Shown: positions 14,032 to 22,464 of the stretch, piece after piece | How the letters are laid out: every line of letters starts with the position of its first letter | How positions within the stretch are numbered: position 1 is the first letter of the stretch | Source of the DNA: Candidatus Omnitrophota bacterium | GTDB taxonomy: Bacteria; Omnitrophota; Gorgyraeia; Zapsychrales; Zapsychraceae | Direction: 5' to 3' | DNA length: 60,310 bases | Assembly: GCA_023136835.1 (NCBI GenBank) | Contig: JAGLQN010000175.1 | Location: 1-60,310, forward strand | Position numbers and translations under genes: made by a program | The notes under the pieces: generated by a model | What the model saw: the letters and a program-made list of their open reading frames with translations, nothing else | Databases searched by the model: none | Told to the model about the DNA's origin: nothing

Positions 14032-15510
14032 ATGACGGACTATTCACGGGAACTAACTACTAGACAAGAAAATTATATCCATTTGCTCCAAGAAGTATTC
14101 CTGATGAAAAATGCTAGGGGACAGGAGTTTCCATATCGGCCGGAGCCATACCAGATTAATTATCACGCTGATTGTATGGTGGCCAATCCAGCCTCCCCTA
14201 ATAGATTGTGGAAAAAGGCAAGGGGAATCGGAGCCAGTGCAACCACTATGATGGATGCCCTAATGGTAGCTCATCGATATAAGGGAGTTAAAATCCCCGT
14301 CGGGTCTGTCACTGGTACCCAAGCATTCGGTCCCATTGAATGGGCAATATGGCTCGCAGATAACCCCCAGATACCAGGCTTCTTTAATAGGAATAAGGAT
14401 ATCAATTCTATATGTGAGTTAGATAATGGCTCTATCATATTCCCAGTTCCCGGACATAATCCAGAAGCTCTTCGTAATTACCGGACCGTATTTAATGTTT
14501 ATGATGAATTTGCATTTCATCCATACCCCAAGAAGCTAAAGGCGGCGGGTGACGCCTGTCTATCTGAAGGGGGACAAATTAATATCCTTTCTACCCTGAA
14601 TGGTACAGAGAATGAATATTATCGGATTATCCAGCATGCTCATGAAATGGGATATGAGGTATATGAAGTTCCAATGTTTGAACCGGAGAATTTCGATGTC
14701 ACTAAACCGATACCGGAACAGATAGCTAAAGGAAAAATAACCCCTATATCTCCATGGGTAGATGTGAGTAAGTTAGAGGAAAGTCGGTTATATGACCCAG
14801 TTATATTTATGCAAGAGCAGATGTGTTCTCCAGAAGATGCTGCTATATCCTTCTTATCTCAATCTCTATTAGATGAAGTATGTCGGCCGGTGAGATATTT
14901 ACATCAGAATACCAGAGTAGGATTAAATTCTTATCATCTGGGGATTGACTTCGCTAGTGAGAATAATGTATCCGCGTTTGAAATATTAGAGCAGACTACT
15001 GCCGGCTGGATCCATCGGGCTAGAGTACCCGTTCAGAAAACCGATACTGTACAACAGAATCAATTATTACGGGAACTGGATAAGGCCTTTGGATTTACTA
15101 CTATCACTATTGATTTGACCGGGCCTGGCACCGGTTTCTATCATTATGCCAAACATGATTTTGGTTCAAAAGTCGCCGGGATTAATTTTTCTACCCGACA
15201 TCCCATAGATGAAAAAGAATCACATTTATATAGGTCGAAAGACCAAGTGGAAGGTAAGAAAGGAAAAATAACTATACCCATCAAAAGAGCGATGGCCGTT
15301 AATATGAAAGTATTAATGGAACAGGGTCGCTTTATAATAATGGATATCGCCGAATATAAATCCGATTTACATTCCGTAAATTATAGTTCATTAGATGCCC
15401 CGAGATCGAGAGATTCTCATGGGGATGAATTCTGGGGTACCGCATTGGCTATGTGGGGACCAGTTAAGAAACAAACACAAAGATATGTAGTGCATACTAG
15501 GAGATATTGA
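14032..15510 (+). CDS. terL: Terminase large subunit
   Basis: The packaging motor that cuts and pumps viral DNA into the prohead. The 492 residues contain an N-terminal ATPase with a variant Walker A (Lys-Lys-Ala-Arg-Gly-Ile-Gly-Ala-Ser-Ala, about 61-70) and Walker B with catalytic Glu (Val-Tyr-Asp-Glu, 156-159). A Ser-Thr-Leu-Asn coupling motif lies near 187. The C-terminal RNase H-like nuclease has Asp306 (Gly-Ile-Asp-Phe), Asp361 (Thr-Ile-Asp-Leu-Thr-Gly) and Asp465 (His-Gly-Asp-Glu-Phe-Trp-Gly). Length and order are normal for the family. The portal gene follows with no gap. GAGATATTA precedes the ATG. A small subunit is not next to it; a candidate lies at 58565. Confidence 0.93.
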   Translation: MTDYSRELTTRQENYIHLLQEVFLMKNARGQEFPYRPEPYQINYHADCMVANPASPNRLWKKARGIGASATTMMDALMVAHRYKGVKIPVGSVTGTQAFGPIEWAIWLADNPQIPGFFNRNKDINSICELDNGSIIFPVPGHNPEALRNYRTVFNVYDEFAFHPYPKKLKAAGDACLSEGGQINILSTLNGTENEYYRIIQHAHEMGYEVYEVPMFEPENFDVTKPIPEQIAKGKITPISPWVDVSKLEESRLYDPVIFMQEQMCSPEDAAISFLSQSLLDEVCRPVRYLHQNTRVGLNSYHLGIDFASENNVSAFEILEQTTAGWIHRARVPVQKTDTVQQNQLLRELDKAFGFTTITIDLTGPGTGFYHYAKHDFGSKVAGINFSTRHPIDEKESHLYRSKDQVEGKKGKITIPIKRAMAVNMKVLMEQGRFIIMDIAEYKSDLHSVNYSSLDAPRSRDSHGDEFWGTALAMWGPVKKQTQRYVVHTRRY

Positions 15511-17058
15511 ATGGCAGGCTTAAATAGAACAGACTCTGATTCGGGCCATATCCCCCAAGGAAATATAATCGGGGGGACTATGAGGTTGGTCCAGACTTAT
15601 GATAATTTTCTCAGAATAACTCCCCCTGAAAGTACCAGACAAGGCAATTTCAAAAAGAATAAATACGACGTCTATCGAGAAATGATGAACTTCGATAATG
15701 AAGTATCTGGTGGATTGATGCGGATTGCAGCAGTGGTAGAGAAAGCTTTCGACGGGGTTGGTATGGAACCGGATGGGAATTCTAAATTACTAGATCTAGT
15801 AATCGGAATACTGGATGAAATGCGATTCAGTAAAATACTGGGATCCTTAGTAGTATCATTAGGTAGGGATGGAGATGTTATACATATTCCGGTCGGACTT
15901 CCCGAAGGAGATGGGAAAAATTTCCTGAAAAAAGAAATAAGAGGAATGTCTCCTTTACCAACCAATATTCTAACTATCATAGATTCGGGCACTCCCAAAG
16001 GCGGTATGGATGCCGGATATGTCATTACCCAGAGAGAGACATATATCCTGAATGAACAGGATATTGCCAATTGGGGTGGTAATAATAAGGATCACCGATA
16101 TAATGGCAAGAATATATGGCATATGTCTATTGGAGCTAGAGATAATTGGACCCTTGATATAAAAAGCAGGAATACATACGGACTATGGGGAACTAGTCCA
16201 TTACATTCATTAATATCATCAGTTAGATGGAAGGCGCAATCTATCCGAGATGATATATCTTGGAGACATGCTAACGTCCCCCGATTTGATCATGCTATTC
16301 CCCTGGGTAGTGTATTAGATCTGAATGAATATACCGGTACGGTGGAGGAGCGAATTACGAAAGCTCAAGATGCGGCTAATGCATTACTTGATGATTACAA
16401 AGCATCGATGGTTAGTGATACCGGCGATTCCCAATATGCCTCTCAAGATGCTGAGACGGTAATGGATGTTAACCAAGGATTTATTCACGATTCTGAAACT
16501 AATGTGAGCCAAGTTGGGGGACATCATACATATGCTGATTGTTTGCCAATTGTGAAGAAAGTAGATGGCAGCATTGCTTCGAAATTGGGTTTGCCTATAT
16601 CAGCCTTTGGCTATGAAGAAGGATCTTCTTATGCCATAGGAAAGGTTACAGCGGGCTTTATGAATACTTTCGGATTACATTTGTTGAATGCTATACAGGA
16701 CGGTACTTTCGAATATGTTAAAAAAGTTATCGAACAGAGAAGTAATGGAAAGTTCACTGAGGCCGAGTGGAATAAGATATATCTTAAATACACGGTGACT
16801 GATTTTGAGGAATTAAAAACCAGGGTTAATGCCTGGAATGCTGCCTATAAAGGCGGATTGGCCAAATTGGGCGAGGCAAGGAATGGGATAAATCTCCCAC
16901 CGATAGACCCTGATGAAGATGAAGATGATATTAATAATCAATTCCATCCAGGATTAGTTCCCGCTAGTAATCAGATAACTGTTAATAATCAACCCGGAAA
17001 TAATGATGAATCGGAAGACGGAGATGATATAGATGAATCAGAAGAACCAGCAGAGTGA
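15511..17058 (+). CDS. Portal protein
   Basis: Ring protein at one capsid vertex through which DNA enters. The 515 residues fit portal length, and the gene starts right after terL, the standard position. The N-terminal wing region has Asn-Phe-Asp-Asn-Glu-Val-Ser-Gly-Gly-Leu (about 56-65). A Asn-Ile-Trp-His-Met segment (about 202) and a His-Ser-Leu-Ile-Ser-Ser-Val-Arg-Trp-Lys stem helix (about 232-241) follow. Next is a Leu-Pro-Ile-Ser-Ala-Phe-Gly-Tyr region near 370. The tail is acidic (Glu/Asp-rich, about 465-515). The assignment rests on position, length and this overall pattern. CTAGGAGATATTG precedes the ATG. The end overlaps the next gene by 26 bases. Confidence 0.85.
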   Translation: MAGLNRTDSDSGHIPQGNIIGGTMRLVQTYDNFLRITPPESTRQGNFKKNKYDVYREMMNFDNEVSGGLMRIAAVVEKAFDGVGMEPDGNSKLLDLVIGILDEMRFSKILGSLVVSLGRDGDVIHIPVGLPEGDGKNFLKKEIRGMSPLPTNILTIIDSGTPKGGMDAGYVITQRETYILNEQDIANWGGNNKDHRYNGKNIWHMSIGARDNWTLDIKSRNTYGLWGTSPLHSLISSVRWKAQSIRDDISWRHANVPRFDHAIPLGSVLDLNEYTGTVEERITKAQDAANALLDDYKASMVSDTGDSQYASQDAETVMDVNQGFIHDSETNVSQVGGHHTYADCLPIVKKVDGSIASKLGLPISAFGYEEGSSYAIGKVTAGFMNTFGLHLLNAIQDGTFEYVKKVIEQRSNGKFTEAEWNKIYLKYTVTDFEELKTRVNAWNAAYKGGLAKLGEARNGINLPPIDPDEDEDDINNQFHPGLVPASNQITVNNQPGNNDESEDGDDIDESEEPAE

Positions 17059-17260
17059 TACATTAGATATAGACCCCGAGGTAAACCCCGAAGTGGAGAA
17101 AAGATTGGTTAGAATCGAGGCTGCTCAGGATGCTATGAAAACTAGACTAATAGGTCTGGAAGGGCGAAGATGGGGAGATAAAGGAGCGGCCATTAACCCC
17201 TCTACCCCGACATGGGCTGAACCTAGAAAGAAGAAGGATCTGGAAGGGGAATCGGAGTAG
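17033..17260 (+). CDS. Small charged protein (75 aa)
   Basis: The product is not recognised. It has a 20-residue acidic start, a helical stretch (about 22-46) with Arg-Leu-Val-Arg-Ile-Glu and heptad-like spacing, and a basic Pro/Lys-rich end. It starts inside the end of the portal gene (26-base overlap) with GGAGATGAT just upstream. The position suggests a connector or scaffold accessory. Its helix resembles the Asp-Leu-Glu-rich coil of the next gene, so they may interact. Confidence 0.55.
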   Translation: MNQKNQQSDTLDIDPEVNPEVEKRLVRIEAAQDAMKTRLIGLEGRRWGDKGAAINPSTPTWAEPRKKKDLEGESE

Positions 17261-17269
17261 GTATAATAT

Positions 17270-17533
17270 ATGGTCGGCGTTTTAGACCCTATTTCGGACC
17301 CTATTTCGGACCCTATTTCCGATCCTGCTCAGACGACGGTAACAGAGACGGCCATAGATGATCTCGAGGTCAGAATGGGAGATTTAGAAGAGAGGATGGA
17401 TGATCTAGAGGCGACTTTGAAGAAATATGAAAAGTTTTCAAAAAAATTCGACTCTCTTCTTAATCTAAAAATTCGAAAGACCGAATTTGGAAGAGTGGCA
17501 TTAGTGGATAGAGAGAATGGTGCGGACCAGTAA
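17270..17533 (+). CDS. Coiled-coil protein with DPIS repeats (87 aa)
   Basis: The N-terminus holds three and a half tandem Asp-Pro-Ile-Ser repeats (residues 6-19), mirrored in the DNA by repeated CCTATTTCGGA words. Then comes a clear coiled coil (about 28-62) with Leu at heptad positions (Asp-Leu-Glu-x-Arg-Met-x-Asp-Leu-Glu). The C-terminus is basic. It overlaps the next gene by 17 bases. Coiled-coil proteins between portal and protease genes are often scaffold-like or head-completion helpers, but no family is recognised. Confidence 0.55.
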   Translation: MVGVLDPISDPISDPISDPAQTTVTETAIDDLEVRMGDLEERMDDLEATLKKYEKFSKKFDSLLNLKIRKTEFGRVALVDRENGADQ

Positions 17534-17939
17534 AATTCCGCAAACTATCGCCGCATTAGAGGCTTTTAAGGTTAATATACTTCGAGAGGCCGCTAGCTTT
17601 CTGGAAGAGAAAATGAAAAATACTATTTTAAAACAGACAGAAAGCTCCTGGCCCCCTCTATCCCCAATAACACTTAGAATGAAAGCCCCTGAAAGAAGGA
17701 AGCTATATGAAAGTGGAGCTTTAGTAGGGGATATTAAAAGCAGAATCCATAATACATATGCTACTATAGGTATACATCCAGACGCCCCTAATCATGATAA
17801 GGGAATGTATAATGAGTATGGGACGCAACATATTCCAGCTCGTTCTTTTGTCCGCAGTACATGGTCTAAATATCATAAAACAGTAATCGATATGGTGACG
17901 GTGACTTTTGTCAAACGAATTAAAAAGATAGGGAGATAA
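17517..17939 (+). CDS. Tail completion / head-tail joining protein (HK97 gp10-like)
   Basis: The 140-residue product shows the pattern of HK97 gp10-like and related virion morphogenesis proteins. A helical N-terminus is followed by Trp-Pro-Pro-Leu-Ser-Pro-Ile-Thr (about 45-52). Next come Leu-Tyr-Glu-Ser-Gly-Ala-Leu (about 63-69), Ala-Thr-Ile-Gly, a Tyr-Asn-Glu-Tyr-Gly-Thr motif (about 98-103), and Ile-Pro-Ala-Arg-Ser-Phe (106-111), which is the family's usual Pro-Ala-Arg-Pro-Phe site. Such proteins sit at the head-tail interface and finish the tail end. The position between portal and protease is common. The C-terminal helix is basic. Confidence 0.8.
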   Translation: MVRTSKIPQTIAALEAFKVNILREAASFLEEKMKNTILKQTESSWPPLSPITLRMKAPERRKLYESGALVGDIKSRIHNTYATIGIHPDAPNHDKGMYNEYGTQHIPARSFVRSTWSKYHKTVIDMVTVTFVKRIKKIGR

Positions 17940-18006
17940 AGGACTTAATATAGGAGGAGTAACAATAGAAGAGTGATAACATATAGATGTCAGGAGGTAA
18001 CGATCG

Positions 18007-19059
18007 ATCACTGAAGCAAACAATATACTTAAGGCTTTTTTACCAGTTAAAGTATTCGCCGAAGAAACTCCAGGATCTGGAGTATTTGATATAAAGGCCG
18101 CTAAAACAGACAGCGCCTGTTTCGGATGGGATGGTACTAAATATACATTTCCGAAAGAAGCTCTCGCCGAATATGCTCATACATGGGCCGGAGGGATAGT
18201 AACCCTTAATCATATGTATCTGGATCATGAGGATAGTATGATCCAATCGTCTGAATTCGGAGATGACGAATTCGTTCATATGCAGATTAAAATAGCTAAT
18301 GAAGAAACAGCGAGAAGAATCCGTAACAAGGAACCAACCGGAGTTTCTATCGAGTGTAATAGTGCCGGAGAAACCCCTAATAATGAACTCCGAGTTTTCA
18401 CTGGTACCGGAGTATCGATTATATTCTATCCTGACATGCCGGCATGCCCAGCTAAAGACGGCTGTGGTATTGCAGCAAAAATTAAAAAACCAGAACATTC
18501 ATTATCCGGAGGGATAATCATTTCAGAAACCGAACCAAAGTCTACCCCGGGAGAAACCAAGGACCCTGTAATAGCAGGTGCTATGGTATCTCAGGAGGAT
18601 TTCCAGAAGATTTCCGCAAAGTTGATTGAAACTAGGCAGGAATTACAGGAACTTAGATCCTCTAATGTAACAGAAGAGTATGAAAATAATATCAAGGCTA
18701 AGGATGCCAAGATCGCTGAACTCACTAATGAGATTGCTTCTCGGGATACCGCTATAGCGGCTTCTGTGATTGAAGATATAGTCAAACTCGACCCAGAGTT
18801 CGTAGCAGAGGGTAAGAGTTTACCTGAACTACAGAGCATATATGCCTCTATTCAGAGAGTGACCGAGAAAATCAAGGCCACCAAAGAAGAACCAGAACCA
18901 GAAGAAGTACCATCAGGCAAGAGTGCAAGTTTCCAAGCTCCTAGTGGATCTACCCCCAAGGATAGCCTATCAATTGGCGGAATCATCGCAGGAAAGTGGC
19001 ATGGTGGAAATGGTAATAAACCATCCTCCTCAGTAGTCGCTAGAATAGGTGATCAGTAA
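18007..19059 (+). CDS. Prohead protease fused to a scaffold-like coiled coil
   Basis: The frame is open from 18001 and clearly coding, yet no ATG, GTG or TTG occurs in it before 18214. A strong AGGAGG lies at 17992-17997, and the codon ATC at 18007 is at good distance, so I place the start there: a possible non-AUG start. The product (about 350 aa) has a protease domain with a Leu-Asn-His motif (around residue 68) and Gly-Val-Ser-Ile-Glu (about 115-119), matching the His and Ser of HK97/herpes-type prohead proteases. A coiled coil follows (about 195-250) with a Lys/Glu-rich linker, like a fused scaffold. It would shape and mature the prohead. The decoration gene follows with a one-base overlap. 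Confidence 0.75.
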   Translation: MTEANNILKAFLPVKVFAEETPGSGVFDIKAAKTDSACFGWDGTKYTFPKEALAEYAHTWAGGIVTLNHMYLDHEDSMIQSSEFGDDEFVHMQIKIANEETARRIRNKEPTGVSIECNSAGETPNNELRVFTGTGVSIIFYPDMPACPAKDGCGIAAKIKKPEHSLSGGIIISETEPKSTPGETKDPVIAGAMVSQEDFQKISAKLIETRQELQELRSSNVTEEYENNIKAKDAKIAELTNEIASRDTAIAASVIEDIVKLDPEFVAEGKSLPELQSIYASIQRVTEKIKATKEEPEPEEVPSGKSASFQAPSGSTPKDSLSIGGIIAGKWHGGNGNKPSSSVVARIGDQ

Positions 19060-19916
19060 TGTCATGGCAAAAGACAAGACCGGTTAACCGAGTAGTTCTG
19101 TCTGGTCAGCCAGATGAAAAGATCGGCAAAGTCGGTGGAACAGTCACGGAAATGAAACCCGGGCGATTAGTTGCTAAGGGCACTAATGATGACGATATCA
19201 TCATCGGTACAACTCTCCTAAGTCCAACCGGATGGTTGGGTTATGAGCAGACCAATGCATACTACAAGCCAGCCAGCGTAGATACCGCTTATGCCTCAGG
19301 CGACTGGGCTACACTCATAAATGGGCCTATGGTATTGAACGCATACGTAGAGGGTGCCGTAGTTAATGGCGATCTCTTATGTCCTGGCTCAGACGGGAAA
19401 TTGAGAAAGTATTATCCTGGTGCTATCAAGACCATGGTGATACCATTCATCAAGAAGACCTCTGAGTTCGATTCCACATATGATCTACCTGCAGGCGCAG
19501 TAGTTATGGATGTGTTCGTAGATGTAGTGACAAATGTTGCATCCGGGACTATCGATGTAGGTATTCTGTCAACTGAAGCTGGTGGCGACGCCGATGGGTT
19601 TATTGATGGCTTGAGTGCTGCTACTGCCGGTAAGATCGTACCAATTGTATGGGATGCTAGTGCAGACGCCGATAATACCCTTGGTCTATTGATCAGTGAT
19701 GCTATGTTGGGCGGTACTAATAACTATGGCCGGATTAGGAAGATGTGGGTGTGTGACGGTACAGCTATATCTGTGTCTTATACCACCTCTGACCATGCCA
19801 TCGCAGGCAATATACACATTATGTATGCCGAACCAGGAGCCGCAGACATTCCGGTAGCAAAGGCAGAAGAGACGGTTGCTGCAGCCGGAGATTGTGCAGT
19901 TAGGAGTTTGATTTAA
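19059..19916 (+). CDS. Putative capsid decoration protein (285 aa)
   Basis: The protein lies directly between the protease and the major capsid gene, where decoration proteins are usual. The N-terminal 120 residues form a beta domain with Gly-Gly-Thr-Val-Thr-Glu-Met, Gly-Asp-Leu-Leu-Cys-Pro-Gly-Ser-Asp-Gly-Lys-Leu and several Gly-Thr strands, similar in style to DUF2190-type decoration proteins. Residues 125-270 form a second strand domain with Asp-Val-Phe-Val-Asp-Val-Val and Gly-Thr-Ile-Asp-Val-Gly-Ile, like a surface binding domain. AGGTGATC precedes the ATG. Composition is high in Ala and Gly, as for abundant virion proteins. The assignment is by position and style. Confidence 0.7.
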   Translation: MSWQKTRPVNRVVLSGQPDEKIGKVGGTVTEMKPGRLVAKGTNDDDIIIGTTLLSPTGWLGYEQTNAYYKPASVDTAYASGDWATLINGPMVLNAYVEGAVVNGDLLCPGSDGKLRKYYPGAIKTMVIPFIKKTSEFDSTYDLPAGAVVMDVFVDVVTNVASGTIDVGILSTEAGGDADGFIDGLSAATAGKIVPIVWDASADADNTLGLLISDAMLGGTNNYGRIRKMWVCDGTAISVSYTTSDHAIAGNIHIMYAEPGAADIPVAKAEETVAAAGDCAVRSLI

Positions 19917-20819
19917 ATGGCAGGCGGACAACCACTAACCGAACAACAGATGACCTATTATGACCAGGTCATCCAGGACGTAATTCGACAAGAAATCGTG
20001 GGTAGAAATCTGATCGCCCTGGCCCCAGGAAGCCCATTCGGGTTTGGAGTGCAGAAGATCGACTTCAATACTCTGGTCGACATGAGTGATGCCGAGTTGA
20101 GTATGAAGCTCACTGAAAATACCGATATGATTGGTCTGACCAATGATACCCTTCCGATCCCCATCTTGCATAAAGAATGGGAGATCGATCGAAGAGATCT
20201 CGCGTCTAGCAATAGAACCGGAATGCCACTCGATACATTAGGTCCTGAAACAGCTGCCTCTAAGGTAGCAGCATTGGAGGATAGTCTGATTCTAAATGGC
20301 TGGACTCCAGATGGAACTAACTACGACATCAATGGATTGTATCAGGGAGCCGGTGGAGATTATAGTACCAGTAAGGATTTCGGAACAGCGGGTAATGCAA
20401 TAACAGCAGTGAAGGGATCAATTGCTATCCTACTTGCAGCTCATATTAAACCCCCATATAACCTGACATTGAATCAGGCTCAGTATGCCGAGATTCTGGG
20501 TCCCCGAGCGACAACCAGTGACAAGACCGAAATGGAAATCGTGAAGGATATGCTTAGAGGTGGAGCAGGGAATAATGATTCAACTCCATTCGGACCTCAA
20601 CCAGGTGGCAATATTTTCGTGACTAATGTTATGACTGCCGGAACCGGTCTAGTGAGTGCAGCTCCTAATCCTAGGTATGCCGATCTAGCTATAGGTACCG
20701 ATATAGCATCCGAGTATGAACTGCTTCCTAAGAGCAAAAACTCATTCGGAAGAGTGTTTGAATGTCTTATTCCACGTATCAAAGTGGATGATGCATTCTG
20801 TAAACTCTCGGATATCTAA
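19917..20819 (+). CDS. Major capsid protein (HK97 fold, encapsulin-like type)
   Basis: Main shell protein. The 300 residues show the pattern of encapsulin-like HK97 proteins. There is a helical N-arm (1-40), then Ile-Asp-Arg-Arg-Asp-Leu-Ala (about 89-95), Pro-Leu-Asp-Thr and a spine helix with Ala-Ala-Leu-Glu-Asp-Ser-Leu-Ile-Leu-Asn-Gly (about 118-128). A Asn-Gly-Leu-Tyr-Gln-Gly stretch and a Tyr-Asn-Leu-Thr-Leu-Asn-Gln-Ala-Gln-Tyr segment follow. The C-terminus reads Ile-Pro-Arg-Ile-Lys-Val-Asp-Asp-Ala-Phe. Codons look well optimised. It follows the decoration gene with no gap and is followed by a strong hairpin terminator (20837-20876), as expected for the most highly expressed gene. Confidence 0.88.
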   Translation: MAGGQPLTEQQMTYYDQVIQDVIRQEIVGRNLIALAPGSPFGFGVQKIDFNTLVDMSDAELSMKLTENTDMIGLTNDTLPIPILHKEWEIDRRDLASSNRTGMPLDTLGPETAASKVAALEDSLILNGWTPDGTNYDINGLYQGAGGDYSTSKDFGTAGNAITAVKGSIAILLAAHIKPPYNLTLNQAQYAEILGPRATTSDKTEMEIVKDMLRGGAGNNDSTPFGPQPGGNIFVTNVMTAGTGLVSAAPNPRYADLAIGTDIASEYELLPKSKNSFGRVFECLIPRIKVDDAFCKLSDI

Positions 20820-20836
20820 GTCTATATGAATGAACC

Positions 20837-20876
20837 GGGACATAAGTGAGACGAAACCTTATGTCCCAATCTTTTT
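20837..20876 (+). terminator. Hairpin terminator after the capsid gene
   Basis: GGGACATAAG (20837-20846) and CTTATGTCCC (20858-20867) form a perfect 10-bp stem with an 11-base loop, followed by TTTTT at 20872-20876. It lies 18 bases past the capsid stop and probably ends or dampens the transcript there. Confidence 0.8.
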
Positions 20877-20913
20877 ATACCATTAAGATAATATAGAATC
20901 TGAGGAAAAAATC

Positions 20914-21387
20914 ATGGTTTATAAAAATAATAAAATAGTCCCGGTTGATAGGTATAAAGCGAGAGTTACCGTAAATCGGCTGATGATGGAAGTATTGGGC
21001 GAGGATGGAAAACCCATAGTCCAGACAAAGCATGACACTTTCGGACACGAATATCCGGTCACGGTGGAACAGTTATATTCAAAAGGGGATATAATTCATC
21101 TACCTATGGATGTGATAGAGAAAAAGAAAAGTTCTCTAGAACTGGTAATGGAACCAGTGAAGATCGCACCCGTCCCTATTCTAGTGACTGATGAAAACAC
21201 TATTCCTGAAAAGAAAGCAGTCCCGGATAAAAATCCAGTAGATCCTGTGAGTGAAAAGGGAATTAAGGAACCGACAGTGGCCGATATGATTCCCAAAGAG
21301 GATAATCTGGATACTGATAATCCCAAAGATGATAATCCCAAAGGGACTGGGGTTAGTAAGGATAGTAAGAAAAAATCTGGTGAATAA
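20914..21387 (+). CDS. Unknown head-region protein with acidic tail (157 aa)
   Basis: Residues 1-75 look like a small beta/alpha domain (Tyr-Lys-Ala-Arg-Val-Thr-Val-Asn-Arg, Gly-His-Glu-Tyr-Pro-Val-Thr-Val-Glu-Gln-Leu). Residues 90-157 are low-complexity, rich in Pro, Asp, Lys and Glu, probably unstructured. It sits after the capsid terminator and before a connector gene, with GAGGAAAA before the ATG; the T-rich stretch and TATAC at 20872-20880 could serve as a promoter. It is likely a head or neck accessory. No family is recognised. Confidence 0.6.
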   Translation: MVYKNNKIVPVDRYKARVTVNRLMMEVLGEDGKPIVQTKHDTFGHEYPVTVEQLYSKGDIIHLPMDVIEKKKSSLELVMEPVKIAPVPILVTDENTIPEKKAVPDKNPVDPVSEKGIKEPTVADMIPKEDNLDTDNPKDDNPKGTGVSKDSKKKSGE

Positions 21388-21389
21388 AC

Positions 21390-21833
21390 ATGACGGTGGT
21401 GGCATCTGATGTCCGGACTTGGCCTCTGAATGAGATTCCAGAGAGTGATATAGCAGACTCAGTTATCACCAGTGCTATTAGTATGGCAACGGCTTATGTC
21501 AATGATGTCAAAAAAGTCGATGCCACCCAGTCACAAATAGATAACGCCGTAAAAGCATACGGCGGTTATCTAGCCTTTCTTGCTTATTTAGATCATCCGG
21601 TAGCAGATGTGGCCGGATCTTTCGAAAGTGGATATTTCACTCCTAATACAGGAACCGAGGGGATTCCTCAAATAAGGAGTATGCATGATATTAAAACGAA
21701 ACTAAAACATCTGAAAGAAACTTCTGAAGCATTTTTAAGCTTGGTCTCCTCCACTACTAATGAGGGTATCTGGCCAATCAAACCCCGAATAATTCCCTAT
21801 ATGGGAAGTACTACCAAGCAAACAGACTTGTAG
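21390..21833 (+). CDS. Putative head-tail connector / adaptor protein (147 aa)
   Basis: A mainly helical 147-residue protein. Helices at about 18-42 and 50-72 resemble the first two helices of gp6/gp15-type adaptors (Asp-Ser-Val-Ile-Thr-Ser-Ala-Ile-Ser-Met-Ala, then Ala-Val-Lys-Ala-Tyr-Gly-Gly-Tyr-Leu-Ala). A third helix lies around 105-125. The gene lies between capsid and tail genes, the usual adaptor place. It starts 2 bases after the preceding stop. The assignment is by position and helix pattern, so moderate confidence. Confidence 0.6.
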   Translation: MTVVASDVRTWPLNEIPESDIADSVITSAISMATAYVNDVKKVDATQSQIDNAVKAYGGYLAFLAYLDHPVADVAGSFESGYFTPNTGTEGIPQIRSMHDIKTKLKHLKETSEAFLSLVSSTTNEGIWPIKPRIIPYMGSTTKQTDL

Positions 21834-21877
21834 TATTAGTAACAAGTTATTTATACCTGATCATCATATATAGGCAT

Positions 21878-21910
21878 ATGTCAATAGGAAGGTCTCCTAG
21901 TGATATTTAA
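21878..21910 (+). CDS. Possible 10-residue leader peptide
   Basis: An ATG at 21878 opens an 11-codon frame ending TAA at 21908. A TTATTTATA box ends about 23 bases upstream, so the transcript could start at this ATG. Its sequence (21885-21905) is imperfectly repeated at 21928-21950, right before the next gene's ATG. Very short, so this may be only a duplicated leader segment. Confidence 0.2.
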   Translation: MSIGRSPSDI

Positions 21911-21951
21911 CTATATACCTTATACATCGGAAAGGTCTTCCGGGCGATATA

Positions 21952-22458
21952 ATGATCAGTATAACTCAAAAGAATACCATTTATGATACTATTTTGAAGT
22001 CCTATACTGTGGACGAAACGGTGTTTGAGGTTAATTGTATATATGATAATCAAGTGATCGCCGGACGAGTAGCCAATACAACTACTGAACAGCCGGATGG
22101 TACTACTGGTTATCCTTTACTTATTGTTTCCTATATCCCAGGCATAGAACTGGTGGGTGATCTAGAGAGCAATGTGTCATGGAAATCTATTCTAATGTCC
22201 GTGGATGTATATGCCCAAAATTATGATAATAGACCCACTAATGCAGTTATTATTAATGGGCGGGTAATAACGGATGAAATATCCAGGCAATTGATAAATG
22301 ACATAAATGATAATTGGAATGATGATACCGCCTTAATAGCGGAGAATGTTAAACTCCAGAATCCCGTGATGGATCCCACTGATTTATCTCGAATATCTGG
22401 TACCCCCCACGTGTATAGAAATAATATTGACATTAACTTAATTTACAAAGAGGAGTAG
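21952..22458 (+). CDS. Putative tail terminator / tail completion protein (168 aa)
   Basis: The product (168 aa) has an alpha-beta pattern: N-terminal helix (about 5-20), strands at 60-70 (Tyr-Pro-Leu-Leu-Ile-Val-Ser-Tyr) and 80-95 (Ile-Leu-Met-Ser-Val-Asp-Val-Tyr-Ala), a helix at about 108-122, and final strands ending Tyr-Arg-Asn-Asn-Ile-Asp-Ile-Asn-Leu. This order is typical of tail terminator proteins, and the gene directly precedes the tail tube gene, where terminators sit. A 117-base leader with a duplicated element and its own TATA box lies upstream. No signature motif proves it. Confidence 0.6.
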   Translation: MISITQKNTIYDTILKSYTVDETVFEVNCIYDNQVIAGRVANTTTEQPDGTTGYPLLIVSYIPGIELVGDLESNVSWKSILMSVDVYAQNYDNRPTNAVIINGRVITDEISRQLINDINDNWNDDTALIAENVKLQNPVMDPTDLSRISGTPHVYRNNIDINLIYKEE

Positions 22459-22464
22459 AAAGAA

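Noticed and set aside
17987-18094. 35-codon frame starting at ATG 17987
   Set aside because: It overlaps the protease N-terminal coding region in another frame and its product does not look protein-like beyond the first residues; AGGAGG lies inside it and points to the frame used downstream.
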